Part shown: positions 54,431-62,639 of the stretch, piece after piece | How positions within the stretch are numbered: the stretch's first letter is position 1 | Layout of the letters: every line of letters begins with the position of its first letter | DNA from: Cellulophaga baltica | Lineage (GTDB): Bacteria > Bacteroidota > Bacteroidia > Flavobacteriales > Flavobacteriaceae | Length of the DNA: 64,000 nucleotides | Reading direction: 5' to 3' | NCBI RefSeq assembly: GCF_018861125.1 | Contig: NZ_JAHKQN010000005.1 | Location: 227,939 to 291,938 of the forward strand | The notes under the pieces: model-generated | The model's database searches: none | What the model was told of the DNA's origin: nothing | Seen by the model: the letters and a program-made list of their open reading frames with translations, nothing else | Position numbers and translations under genes: made by a program

Positions 54431-56363
54431 TTAAATCATTAAAATTAACTACTGAAATAATTGAGCGTTCATTTTGATTGTGCAAGAACTCTAAACAATA
54501 AACACCGTTTTTACATTGATTTAATAATTGCGTTTCACCATAACCAATAACTTCAGAGAAATTAACACTTGAAACACCTTTACTCATCAAATAGGATTTT
54601 ATTGCTTCCGCTCTATTTTGAGAAAGCGCTACATTGTAAGTATCACTACCTTTACTAGTAGTATGAGATTCTATTTTAAGTTTCATATTAGGAAAGCTTA
54701 AAACTGTAGTAGCAACTTTATCTAATTCAGTTGCTATACTTTCATTAATATTGCTAGATTTTTTATCAAAATAAAGCTTTCTCATTTTTAAAACATTCTT
54801 ACCTTCTTTTTGCTCAATTAAATCATCAACTGAAGATAATTGAATGTTTAGGAGTTGTACTTGTTCTGATTGATCTTTTGAAACAACAAAAGATTGTTTA
54901 TAAGACCCAAAACCTTCTTTAGTAGCTTTAACAGCATAAGAGTTCGTAAAAGGAATTTCAAATTGATATTTACCTTCTTTATCCGTTTTAGTTTTTCGTA
55001 ATACATTACCATTCTTATCATAAAGTGACATATTGAAATTCTCAACACCTTTATTTGATTTAGCATTAACGACTTCACCTTTCACAGATAAAGTTTTTAA
55101 ACCCGGTTTTTGATCTAGTTTAAAACCATATATATCATCGTTTCCTTTTCCTTTTTCTCTATTTGAAGAAAAATACCCAATTAAACCACCATCACGACTA
55201 TTGTTTCTTATAATAAAACCAAAGTCATCTTTTTCACTATTTATACCATTTCCTAGATTTACAGGAATACTAAAACTATCATCTAATTGAATTGATGAAG
55301 TATAAATATCCATACCGCCTAAGCCATAAAATATATCAGAAGAAAAGTACAAATGACCTTCATATATGTAAGGTGCAATTTCATTTCCTGGAGTATTAAT
55401 ACGTGGTCCTAAATTTATAGGAGCTGACATAATTTGTCCATTATTGGTATAAACATAATAAATATCTGTACCTCCGTACCCATGTTCAAAGTCGGCCGCA
55501 AAATAAAGTTTATTACTTTCACTTTGATAAAATGGATAGTAAAATGACGTACTTAAATCTCTAAGTAAATACCTAAACTTGCCTTTATTATTAACTGCTC
55601 CAATAGCTAAAGTGTTTTTCCCGTTTTTATCAAAAAGCAAATCTTCACCATCTGCATTTGATAACATATAGACAAAATCATCTAATTGCGAAATGTAAAA
55701 AGGAGTTGCTTTATGAAAATTAGAACTCGGGATTTTAGAAAAAACTTTAGGCACCGTAATATCACCATCTAATTGTATTTTACCAGAATAAATATCTAAA
55801 TATGCCTCACCTGATGGCTTATAAATTTCTTTTTCATCTTTTGGCCTGCCACTTGTAAAAATAACTTGATCATTATAAAATGCAGGAGAAAAATCTGCCT
55901 GCGCACTATTTATAGAGCAATTAAATATGTAGGCTTCAAACTCCATATCTTTATTCTTTGCCAAAATTTCAGCATTAAAATCTGAGTTTTCAAGCAACTC
56001 TTTTGGCAACCTGTCTTTAGCTTCTGACAAGTAATATTTCACCTTATCCTTATCGTTTTCTGTTTTAGAAAATGCAACTAATAGTTTACTAATATATGCG
56101 CTAGACAAAGTGGTATCTTTTTCATAAATTGTAGCATATATTTCACTTGCCTTATCATATTCTCTAGTTTTTAAATAAGAATCTGCAAGGTTTAAATACT
56201 GTTGATTGGTAAGTGGTTTTTTACTCTTCTCTACATTATACTGCTTTATAGCATCATTATATGCGTACTCAAAAAAATAATTATCTGCTTTAGAGTTTTC
56301 CTGAGCAAATGCAAATACATTAAGCAACAAACAAAACAACAATGTTATAAATCTCAATTTCAT
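54423..56363 (-). CDS. OmpA family protein with TPR, PD40 propeller and carboxypeptidase-like regulatory domain
   Basis: A 646-residue protein with a signal peptide (ends FAFAQ, about residue 20). An N-terminal TPR-like helical part (about 30-120) is followed by a PD40/WD40-like propeller (about 150-400, 'GYGGTDIYYVYTNNGQIMS', 'GLGGMDIYTSS'), a carboxypeptidase-like regulatory domain (about 415-505) and a C-terminal OmpA peptidoglycan-binding domain (about 525-640, 'LYFDKKSSNINESIATELD', 'ALSQNRAEAIKSYLMSKGV'). It is the third gene after the adhesin and SprF, a common Bacteroidota cassette, and probably ties the surface complex to peptidoglycan. Confidence 0.92.
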   Translation of the reverse strand: MKLRFITLLFCLLLNVFAFAQENSKADNYFFEYAYNDAIKQYNVEKSKKPLTNQQYLNLADSYLKTREYDKASEIYATIYEKDTTLSSAYISKLLVAFSKTENDKDKVKYYLSEAKDRLPKELLENSDFNAEILAKNKDMEFEAYIFNCSINSAQADFSPAFYNDQVIFTSGRPKDEKEIYKPSGEAYLDIYSGKIQLDGDITVPKVFSKIPSSNFHKATPFYISQLDDFVYMLSNADGEDLLFDKNGKNTLAIGAVNNKGKFRYLLRDLSTSFYYPFYQSESNKLYFAADFEHGYGGTDIYYVYTNNGQIMSAPINLGPRINTPGNEIAPYIYEGHLYFSSDIFYGLGGMDIYTSSIQLDDSFSIPVNLGNGINSEKDDFGFIIRNNSRDGGLIGYFSSNREKGKGNDDIYGFKLDQKPGLKTLSVKGEVVNAKSNKGVENFNMSLYDKNGNVLRKTKTDKEGKYQFEIPFTNSYAVKATKEGFGSYKQSFVVSKDQSEQVQLLNIQLSSVDDLIEQKEGKNVLKMRKLYFDKKSSNINESIATELDKVATTVLSFPNMKLKIESHTTSKGSDTYNVALSQNRAEAIKSYLMSKGVSSVNFSEVIGYGETQLLNQCKNGVYCLEFLHNQNERSIISVVNFNDLKN

Positions 56364-56378
56364 TTTTATCTCGTTTTA

Positions 56379-57353
56379 TTAGAAGAATCTTGGAGTATCA
56401 ATTTGTTTTGGTTTTCCTTTTAGTTTCTTGTTAGAATTATTTCTTGAATTATTTTTTCTTCCGAAATAAAATTTAAGCACCAACTCATGTGAACCATCGT
56501 TGTAACTTGAAGAATAACCATTGACATTATAATCATATGAATACCCAACAAAAAGACTGTTTGATAGCTGTAAGCCTGCCAAAGCGCTAACCGCATTATC
56601 AAAACGGTATGAAGCTCCCAAAGTAACAATATCACTTATTAAAAAATTAGTAGATATATTCGCATTTAAAGGCAAACCTTCTAAATAGTTTAATAAGAAC
56701 GCAGGTTTAAACTTTAACCCATCAGAAATATCAAAAACATAACCTCCAATAAAATTAAATTGTGGTTTATCTTCTATATAAACAGACACCTCATCATTGT
56801 AAACAACATCAGTTAAAAAATTAGGAACTGAAACCCCAGTGTACCAATTTTCCCCATACAAAAAAGCTCCGGCACCTACCGTTGGGTAAAATTTATTTAA
56901 TGTATTAGAATTAATCAAAGGCTCATTTATTACCTCAAAACTTCCTTTTGAATAATCAACATTTAATAATGATCCTCCGGCATCAATACCAAAAGATAGT
57001 TTTGTTTCGTCTGATAATTTCACTTGAAATGAATATGCTACATCAAAATATGTTTGTGTAGAAGGTCCTAATTCATCGTGAATAATATTGAAACCTAATC
57101 CATTTTTTTCATTACTAAAAGGAATATTAGCCCCTAAACGTAATGTTCTTGGCGCACCCTCAACAGAAATCCATTGCGCGCGATATGAGCTTGTTATTTC
57201 TGTATTTTCAACAGAGCCTACATAAGCAGGATTAAAGCTGCCTATATTGTACATGTACTGTGTATATTGTGGTTCTCTTTGGCCATAAACAGTTGTTAAA
57301 CTGCTTAAAATAAGTACTAATAACCAATATATTTGTTTATTTATTTTATTCAT
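56379..57353 (-). CDS. PorP/SprF family T9SS-associated outer-membrane protein
   Basis: A 324-residue outer-membrane barrel-like protein with a signal peptide (about 1-25, ends VYGQ). It has the PorP/SprF opening 'REPQYTQYMYNIGSFNPAY' followed by alternating strands. Members assist surface anchoring of adjacent large T9SS adhesins (SprF for SprB). A large type-B-sorted protein gene lies directly upstream (17 bp) and an OmpA family gene 15 bp downstream, fitting that role. The C-terminal 25 residues are basic (RKNNSRNNSNKKLKGKPK). Confidence 0.93.
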   Translation of the reverse strand: MNKINKQIYWLLVLILSSLTTVYGQREPQYTQYMYNIGSFNPAYVGSVENTEITSSYRAQWISVEGAPRTLRLGANIPFSNEKNGLGFNIIHDELGPSTQTYFDVAYSFQVKLSDETKLSFGIDAGGSLLNVDYSKGSFEVINEPLINSNTLNKFYPTVGAGAFLYGENWYTGVSVPNFLTDVVYNDEVSVYIEDKPQFNFIGGYVFDISDGLKFKPAFLLNYLEGLPLNANISTNFLISDIVTLGASYRFDNAVSALAGLQLSNSLFVGYSYDYNVNGYSSSYNDGSHELVLKFYFGRKNNSRNNSNKKLKGKPKQIDTPRFF

Positions 57354-57370
57354 TATAATCGTACTAACTA

Positions 57371-60277
57371 TTACCTAATTATTTGAATCCAACCTTTTAC
57401 CGAAGAAAAATCATCTCCTAAATCTAAAATATAATAATAGGTTCCTTTAGGCACATTACCATTATTACCAGTACCATCCCAAGTATTATCATAATTGCTA
57501 TTACTATAAACTTGATTTCCGTAACGGTCAAATATTTCTAATGAAACATTCTGAAATTCTTCTATACAGTTAATCACCAATAAGTCATTTATACCATCAC
57601 CATTTGGCGAAAACTGATTAAATACAAATCCGCAATCAGCTTCCGTCAATACACTCTCTACACCAATAACTACTGTTGCAATATCGTTGGTTGCATTATT
57701 ATCATCAGGGAAAGAAGACATTAATTCCGCTATATTAGTATAATTACCATCTTCTAAAACTGTAACCGTAATATTAAGCGTATTTACTTCACCACCAGCT
57801 ATTTCTTGAATATCCCAAAGACCAGTTGTTGGACTATATGTTCCAGTAGATTCTACATGTGAATTATAACTAAACCCACTATCGCTTGTTATTAATTCAT
57901 CTATTGATATTGCCGTAACCGGATCAGAACTTAAATTAGTAAGTGTTACAGTAAATTCAATAATATCACCTTCACTTGGTTGTTCATTATCAACTGTTTT
58001 TGTTATCTCAAGATCAATTGGATCAGGCTCACAATCTGGTGTTAAGAAAGGATCACATGCATCTAACTCATCAGTACCTGTAGCGATTTCATCACCATCA
58101 CTAATACCATCACCATCTGTATCACACAAACCAATAGTATTATCAGGAACGCAAGGATTTGAATTTCCTGGATCTGACTGATTTGCAACACCATCTAAAT
58201 CCTCATCTTCAGTATCAGATTCTAAGGCATCGATAATACCATCAGCATCTGAATCAATAGGATTTTCAATATCATCACCAACTTCTTCTGCATCTAAAAT
58301 ACCATCTCCGTCAGAATCATTATTTGTAGGGTCAGTTCCAATAGCTGTTTCATCATCATCACTAAGCCCATCATTATCCGTATCTAAAATACACTCATTA
58401 ACCACTACAGTGATTGTTGCAGTTTGTTCAGAACATGGAGCAACAGCAGTATCTGTAGTAAAAGTAAACGTATAATTACCTTCAGGAATTCCTTCAAAGT
58501 CAACAATACTTTGACTTATTATTTCTAAAGAATTCGAAGGATCAGAAGTAATCTCCCAAGTACCAGAAACAGAAGTCACAAGTCCGTCATTCAAGTCTAT
58601 AATTTCAGGGTATGTAGAATCACCTATATTACAAGCATCAATTGATTCTTCAACAGCTTCTAATACTGGCTCATTGTTTATCGTTGCTATAACCTCTTGT
58701 TGTTCAGATACACAATCATTTAATACTGCTTCTACAAAAAAGCTAGTAGTTTCAGTTAAGTTTTCAGTAGTATAAATTTCCGTAGCTTCTTCAAGTAAAG
58801 CGCCATCCGCATCATACCAATTAATAGTACTACCATCAGTTGCGGTAGCTTCTAAAGTCATAATACCTTCCGTACATAATGCATTATCCGTAACCGAAAG
58901 TATCTCAGGTTGTTCATTTAAAACAACATCTATTTCCAAAACTGGACTAGCACAGTCATTGCTTTCATCAAAGTAAAAAGCATAATAAGTTCCTTCAGTA
59001 GTAACCGTTGAGCCAGTTAAATAAAGTTCATCTCTTGTATAATCATTACTTCTACTCCAGATTAGTTCTGAACCATTTGGAGCATCACTATCATCAGATA
59101 AATAAACACTTAAATCTTGACCAAAGTTTTCTCCATCTATCACACAAAAAGGTTCAACCGTAACACCATCTGCCAATTCTGGTGGTGAATTTCCTGCATC
59201 ACAATCTTCTGTACAATCATTTACATATATCGTAACTGTTATTGTTTCAATTGTACAAAAAAGTGCATCATCATAATCTGGTGTATACCTATACTCATAC
59301 TCACCAGCAGGTTGTCCGTCATAATTTACACTATTATCATCTGTATCTATTGAGGATGCTTGACCAGTAGGACCACTAGAAAACTCCCAATCACCTCCTG
59401 GAGTTTCACCAGTAAGTGTATCATCTAAGTCAATTGTAGTTTCATATTGTAAACCAAAAAAACCACCACTATTACAAGTTACATTAGCATTATTTGTTTC
59501 TCCTACAGAAGGAGTTTCATTAAATGTGATTTCTGGTAATTCAAGAACCGGACTAATACAAGTACTTCCATCCGTTTGGGTACCATAATAGAATGCGTAG
59601 TATGTACCACTTTCATCAATTACTGAAGAATCTAAAAATGAATTCGGAAAATTAGGATTAGGACTATCATTTCCTTCTGTAAATTCCAATGTTGTACCCG
59701 GTGGGGTTGTACTAGAAATGAAACTTGCTAAATCGACAACCTCATCAGAGCAATACCCTGTAGTAATTGAAGAAATAGCTTGCGGAGCATTTGGCCCTGC
59801 ACTACAACCATCATCATCAACCAAAGTTATAGCTGCTCTACTACTTGTATTGTCTACAATTGCAAATGATGCAGTATTACTTGAACTTGTTAAACGTATC
59901 GTTATTTCCTCATTTCCTTCAAAAACAGAATCATTTAAAGGCGTAATTGTAACAATAGCTGTTCTTTCTCCACCAGGAATTACGACCGAATTTAAATCAC
60001 TTGTATAATCTGTTCCCTCTGTGGCTGTTCCACTTAATGTAAATGAAACTGTTATATCACCATCCGTAGTGTTGGTAGCTCCCAAATCAATATTAAAAAT
60101 ACCTGTATCTGTAGCATCACCTTCTGTTGCAGAAGAATCTGTCGCCTCAACAACAATTGTAGATTGCGCTATTCCAATAAATGGTAAAAACAACAATACA
60201 ATGAAAACAAAGAAACTTGCCCCATTAAATATTGTTTGTTTTTTTGCAGATGGAATATCTAGCATATTGTTTTTCAT
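57371..60277 (-). CDS. Large T9SS adhesin: Calx-beta, DUF11-like and gliding-motility C-terminal (type B) sorting domain
   Basis: A 968-residue surface protein. The start is ATG at 60277 (MKNNMLDIPSAKK); a hydrophobic segment ends near residue 38 (GIAQ). Domains in order: Calx-beta (about 40-155, 'VVEATDSSATEGDATD'), repetitive Ig/PKD-like cysteine-containing units (about 160-650), Asp-rich calcium-binding repeats of the thrombospondin-3 type (about 655-770, 'DTDNDGLSDDDETAIGTDPT'), a DUF11-like domain (about 775-885, 'LEITKTVDNEQPSEGDIIEF') and the C-terminal type B T9SS sorting domain (about 890-968, 'FNQFSPNGDGINDLLVINC', ending WIQIIR). It is probably an adhesin partnered by SprF. Its ligand is unknown. 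Confidence 0.9.
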   Translation of the reverse strand: MKNNMLDIPSAKKQTIFNGASFFVFIVLLFLPFIGIAQSTIVVEATDSSATEGDATDTGIFNIDLGATNTTDGDITVSFTLSGTATEGTDYTSDLNSVVIPGGERTAIVTITPLNDSVFEGNEEITIRLTSSSNTASFAIVDNTSSRAAITLVDDDGCSAGPNAPQAISSITTGYCSDEVVDLASFISSTTPPGTTLEFTEGNDSPNPNFPNSFLDSSVIDESGTYYAFYYGTQTDGSTCISPVLELPEITFNETPSVGETNNANVTCNSGGFFGLQYETTIDLDDTLTGETPGGDWEFSSGPTGQASSIDTDDNSVNYDGQPAGEYEYRYTPDYDDALFCTIETITVTIYVNDCTEDCDAGNSPPELADGVTVEPFCVIDGENFGQDLSVYLSDDSDAPNGSELIWSRSNDYTRDELYLTGSTVTTEGTYYAFYFDESNDCASPVLEIDVVLNEQPEILSVTDNALCTEGIMTLEATATDGSTINWYDADGALLEEATEIYTTENLTETTSFFVEAVLNDCVSEQQEVIATINNEPVLEAVEESIDACNIGDSTYPEIIDLNDGLVTSVSGTWEITSDPSNSLEIISQSIVDFEGIPEGNYTFTFTTDTAVAPCSEQTATITVVVNECILDTDNDGLSDDDETAIGTDPTNNDSDGDGILDAEEVGDDIENPIDSDADGIIDALESDTEDEDLDGVANQSDPGNSNPCVPDNTIGLCDTDGDGISDGDEIATGTDELDACDPFLTPDCEPDPIDLEITKTVDNEQPSEGDIIEFTVTLTNLSSDPVTAISIDELITSDSGFSYNSHVESTGTYSPTTGLWDIQEIAGGEVNTLNITVTVLEDGNYTNIAELMSSFPDDNNATNDIATVVIGVESVLTEADCGFVFNQFSPNGDGINDLLVINCIEEFQNVSLEIFDRYGNQVYSNSNYDNTWDGTGNNGNVPKGTYYYILDLGDDFSSVKGWIQIIR

Positions 60278-60406
60278 TGTGTTACTCTTTATGGTACAAA
60301 AAAAACGAAACACTTTATCTTAATCGAATTTCGACTTAATATTAAGTTAAAAAATCGAGCAAATACTGATATCAGGGATAAAATGCAATAAAATTAACAA
60401 TAACTA

Positions 60407-61291
60407 CTATTCAAGTGTTGCAGCAGTAGCCTGAGCGCTTGAGTCTATCTTTTTAACCAACCCTTGTAATACTTTCCCTGGGCCAACTTCAGTAAATAAT
60501 GTAGCACCATCTTTCACCATATTTTGAACACTTTGCGTCCATTTTACTGGTGCAGTAAGTTGAGAGATTAAGTTCTTTTTTATTTCTTCAGGATCAACAA
60601 CTGCTGTAGTTGTTACATTTTGATAAATAGGACAAGAAGGTGTACTAAACTCTGTATTCTCAATAGCTGCAGCTAACTCTTCTCTTGCTGGTTCCATCAA
60701 CGGAGAATGAAAAGCACCACCAACAGGCAAAACTAATGCTCTACGTGCACCGGCTTCTTTCATTTTTTCACAAGCTGTATTGATAGCTTCAACTTCACCA
60801 GAAATTACTAACTGACCTGGACAATTATAGTTTGCAGCTACAACAATACCTGGTGTTTCTTTACAAATTTTTTCAACAACGTCATCAGCTAATGCTAAAA
60901 CTGCTGCCATCGTACTTGGTTGCACCTCACATGCTTTTTGCATTGCTAAAGCTCTTTGAGAAACCAACTTTAATCCGTCTTCAAAATTTAAAACACCATT
61001 TGCAACCAATGCTGAAAACTCACCTAAAGAGTGACCTGCAACCATATCTGGTTTAAACGAATCACCTAATACTTTACTTAAAATTACAGAGTGTAAAAAT
61101 ATTGCAGGTTGTGTCACTTTCGTTTGTTTTAACTCTTCAGGAGTACCTTCAAACATAATATCAGTAATACTAAAACCTAGTATTTCATTTGCTTTTTCAA
61201 ACAGCTCTTGTGCTATTGGATAATTTTCGTAAAGGTCTAAGCCCATACCTACAAATTGTGCCCCTTGACCTGGAAAAATATATGCGTTCAT
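60407..61291 (-). CDS. fabD: Malonyl-CoA:ACP transacylase
   Basis: Loads malonyl groups onto acyl carrier protein for fatty-acid synthesis. The 294-residue protein starts at ATG 61291 (MNAYIFPGQGAQ). The nucleophile is S88 in 'VAGHSLGEFSAL', the His is H195 in 'VGGAFHSPLMEPA', and 'PGQGAQFVGMG' (7-17) is the conserved opening. The other fatty-acid genes are not in the window. It is followed by nothing on the same strand until the adhesin, about 130 bp away. Confidence 0.96.
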   Translation of the reverse strand: MNAYIFPGQGAQFVGMGLDLYENYPIAQELFEKANEILGFSITDIMFEGTPEELKQTKVTQPAIFLHSVILSKVLGDSFKPDMVAGHSLGEFSALVANGVLNFEDGLKLVSQRALAMQKACEVQPSTMAAVLALADDVVEKICKETPGIVVAANYNCPGQLVISGEVEAINTACEKMKEAGARRALVLPVGGAFHSPLMEPAREELAAAIENTEFSTPSCPIYQNVTTTAVVDPEEIKKNLISQLTAPVKWTQSVQNMVKDGATLFTEVGPGKVLQGLVKKIDSSAQATAATLE

Positions 61292-61315
61292 CGTTTTCAA
61301 TCTTTAAATTTGCAA

Positions 61316-61323
61316 CAAAAATA
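61316..61323 (-). promoter_or_regulatory. Possible -7 element before fabD
   Basis: Minus-strand TATTTTTG matches TAnnTTTG about 25 bp before the fabD start. The -33 box is not evident. Confidence 0.3.
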
Positions 61324-61355
61324 GTAATAAAATTTATTCTACCTTTTACTCGTTT

Positions 61356-61868
61356 TTATTCCTTAAACCAACTTGAATATAGAATATAATTATCTGCTAT
61401 TCTATTTATTTCCCCATGACTTAATTCAGGACTAATATCTTTTATTTTTTTTGCAGGCATACCTGCAAAAATACTACCCGCTGGTACATGCGTCCCTTTT
61501 GTTAAAACAGCACCTGCTGCAATTATACTATTACTTTCCACCACACAATCGTCCATAATAATACTCCCCATGCCCACTAAAACATTATCGTGTAATGTGC
61601 AACCGTGAACAATTGCATTATGCCCCACTGACACATTATTACCAATAGTTGTTGGTGATTTTTTATAAGTTGCATGAATTACTGCACCATCTTGTATGTT
61701 TACCTTATTACCCATTTTAATAAAATGAACATCACCTCTAATAACAGCATTATACCAAACACTACATTGATCACCCATTGTTACTTCACCAACTATTGTG
61801 GCATTTTCAGCAATAAAACAATCTTCACCCATTTTTGGTGTATTCCCCTTTATTGTTTTAATAATCAT
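61356..61868 (-). CDS. Gamma-carbonic anhydrase-like hexapeptide-repeat protein
   Basis: A 170-residue left-handed beta-helix protein. Hexapeptide repeats run from about residue 10 to 140. It has the gamma-carbonic-anhydrase pattern 'IRGDVHFIKMGNKVNIQDG' and histidines in 'VSVGHNAIVHGC', the probable zinc ligands. The length fits the YrdA/PaaY branch, for which carbonic anhydrase activity is variable. It is cytosolic and probably a trimer. It lies between fabD and the LytTR regulator gene. Confidence 0.9.
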   Translation of the reverse strand: MIIKTIKGNTPKMGEDCFIAENATIVGEVTMGDQCSVWYNAVIRGDVHFIKMGNKVNIQDGAVIHATYKKSPTTIGNNVSVGHNAIVHGCTLHDNVLVGMGSIIMDDCVVESNSIIAAGAVLTKGTHVPAGSIFAGMPAKKIKDISPELSHGEINRIADNYILYSSWFKE

Positions 61869-61904
61869 ATATTTCTCTTTTTTATACCTCTTAAAATTAA
61901 AAAA

Positions 61905-62636
61905 CTACTCAAAATAAGCTAACAAATCTTTCTTTTTAGAGGCTGAAACCAAAAGCTCTTTTCCACTGGAAATTATAACACTTCCTCCTTTACCTTTTAC
62001 ATACTTCACTACTTCATTTACATTAACCACATACGATTTATGTATTCTAGCAAAAGAATAATCACTTAGGATACCTTCAAAATATTTAAGAGTTTTACTC
62101 ACTACTATTTTCTTATCCGCTAAATAAATTTCGGTATAGTTATCATCAGCTTTACAATATAAAATTGATGTAACTTCTAAAACTTGAAAACCATCTTGTT
62201 GCGGAATAGTAATTTTACCTTCTACATTTTTAAGTTTAGGTTTTAAAATTTGATCCTCTAAAGCATTTTCTTTTTGTCGAATTTCTTTTACATAATCAAC
62301 AGCTTTTATCAGCTCATCAATACTAATTGGTTTCATTAAGTAATATGCAGCATGATTATTTAAAGCATCCATTGCATAATTATTATACGCAGTAACAAAA
62401 ACGGTTTCAAACGAACGGTTTGGTACTTGCTCTAACAAATCAAAGGCATTTCCAAATGGCATTTCGACATCTAAAAAAACCAAATCTAGCGTATGAGATT
62501 CTATTAAAGTTAAGCCTTCTTTTATAGTTGAAGCCTCCCCCAACAAATTTACATCAGGACAATATTTGGCTAAATAATTCCGTAGTATTTCTCTACTATT
62601 AGCTTCATCTTCTACCAAAATTGCATTTAGTTTCAT
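61905..62636 (-). CDS. LytTR-family response regulator
   Basis: A 243-residue two-component regulator. The receiver domain (about 1-120) has the acidic pair near residues 9-10 (VEDE), the phospho-acceptor D56 in 'LDLVFLDVEMPFGNA', and the later conserved threonine/lysine ('VFVTAYNNYA', 'YLMKPISIDEL'). The C-terminal LytTR DNA-binding domain (about 140-243) includes 'ILYCKADDNYTEIYLADKK' and 'FARIHKSYVVNVNEV'. Its gene starts 3 bp after the stop of the sensor kinase gene, so they form a two-component pair. Target genes are unknown. Confidence 0.93.
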   Translation of the reverse strand: MKLNAILVEDEANSREILRNYLAKYCPDVNLLGEASTIKEGLTLIESHTLDLVFLDVEMPFGNAFDLLEQVPNRSFETVFVTAYNNYAMDALNNHAAYYLMKPISIDELIKAVDYVKEIRQKENALEDQILKPKLKNVEGKITIPQQDGFQVLEVTSILYCKADDNYTEIYLADKKIVVSKTLKYFEGILSDYSFARIHKSYVVNVNEVVKYVKGKGGSVIISSGKELLVSASKKKDLLAYFE

Positions 62637-62639
62637 AAC

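Noticed and set aside
57371-60277. Asp-rich and repetitive sequence considered as a DNA repeat or CRISPR-like array.
   Set aside because: The repetition is at protein level (calcium-binding and Ig-like units) without regularly spaced identical DNA repeats.
60021-60323. A plus-strand open frame at the adhesin's 5' end, which extends to the upstream gap.
   Set aside because: It is antisense to the Calx-beta segment and has no domain; the minus-strand adhesin is supported by its sorting domain.
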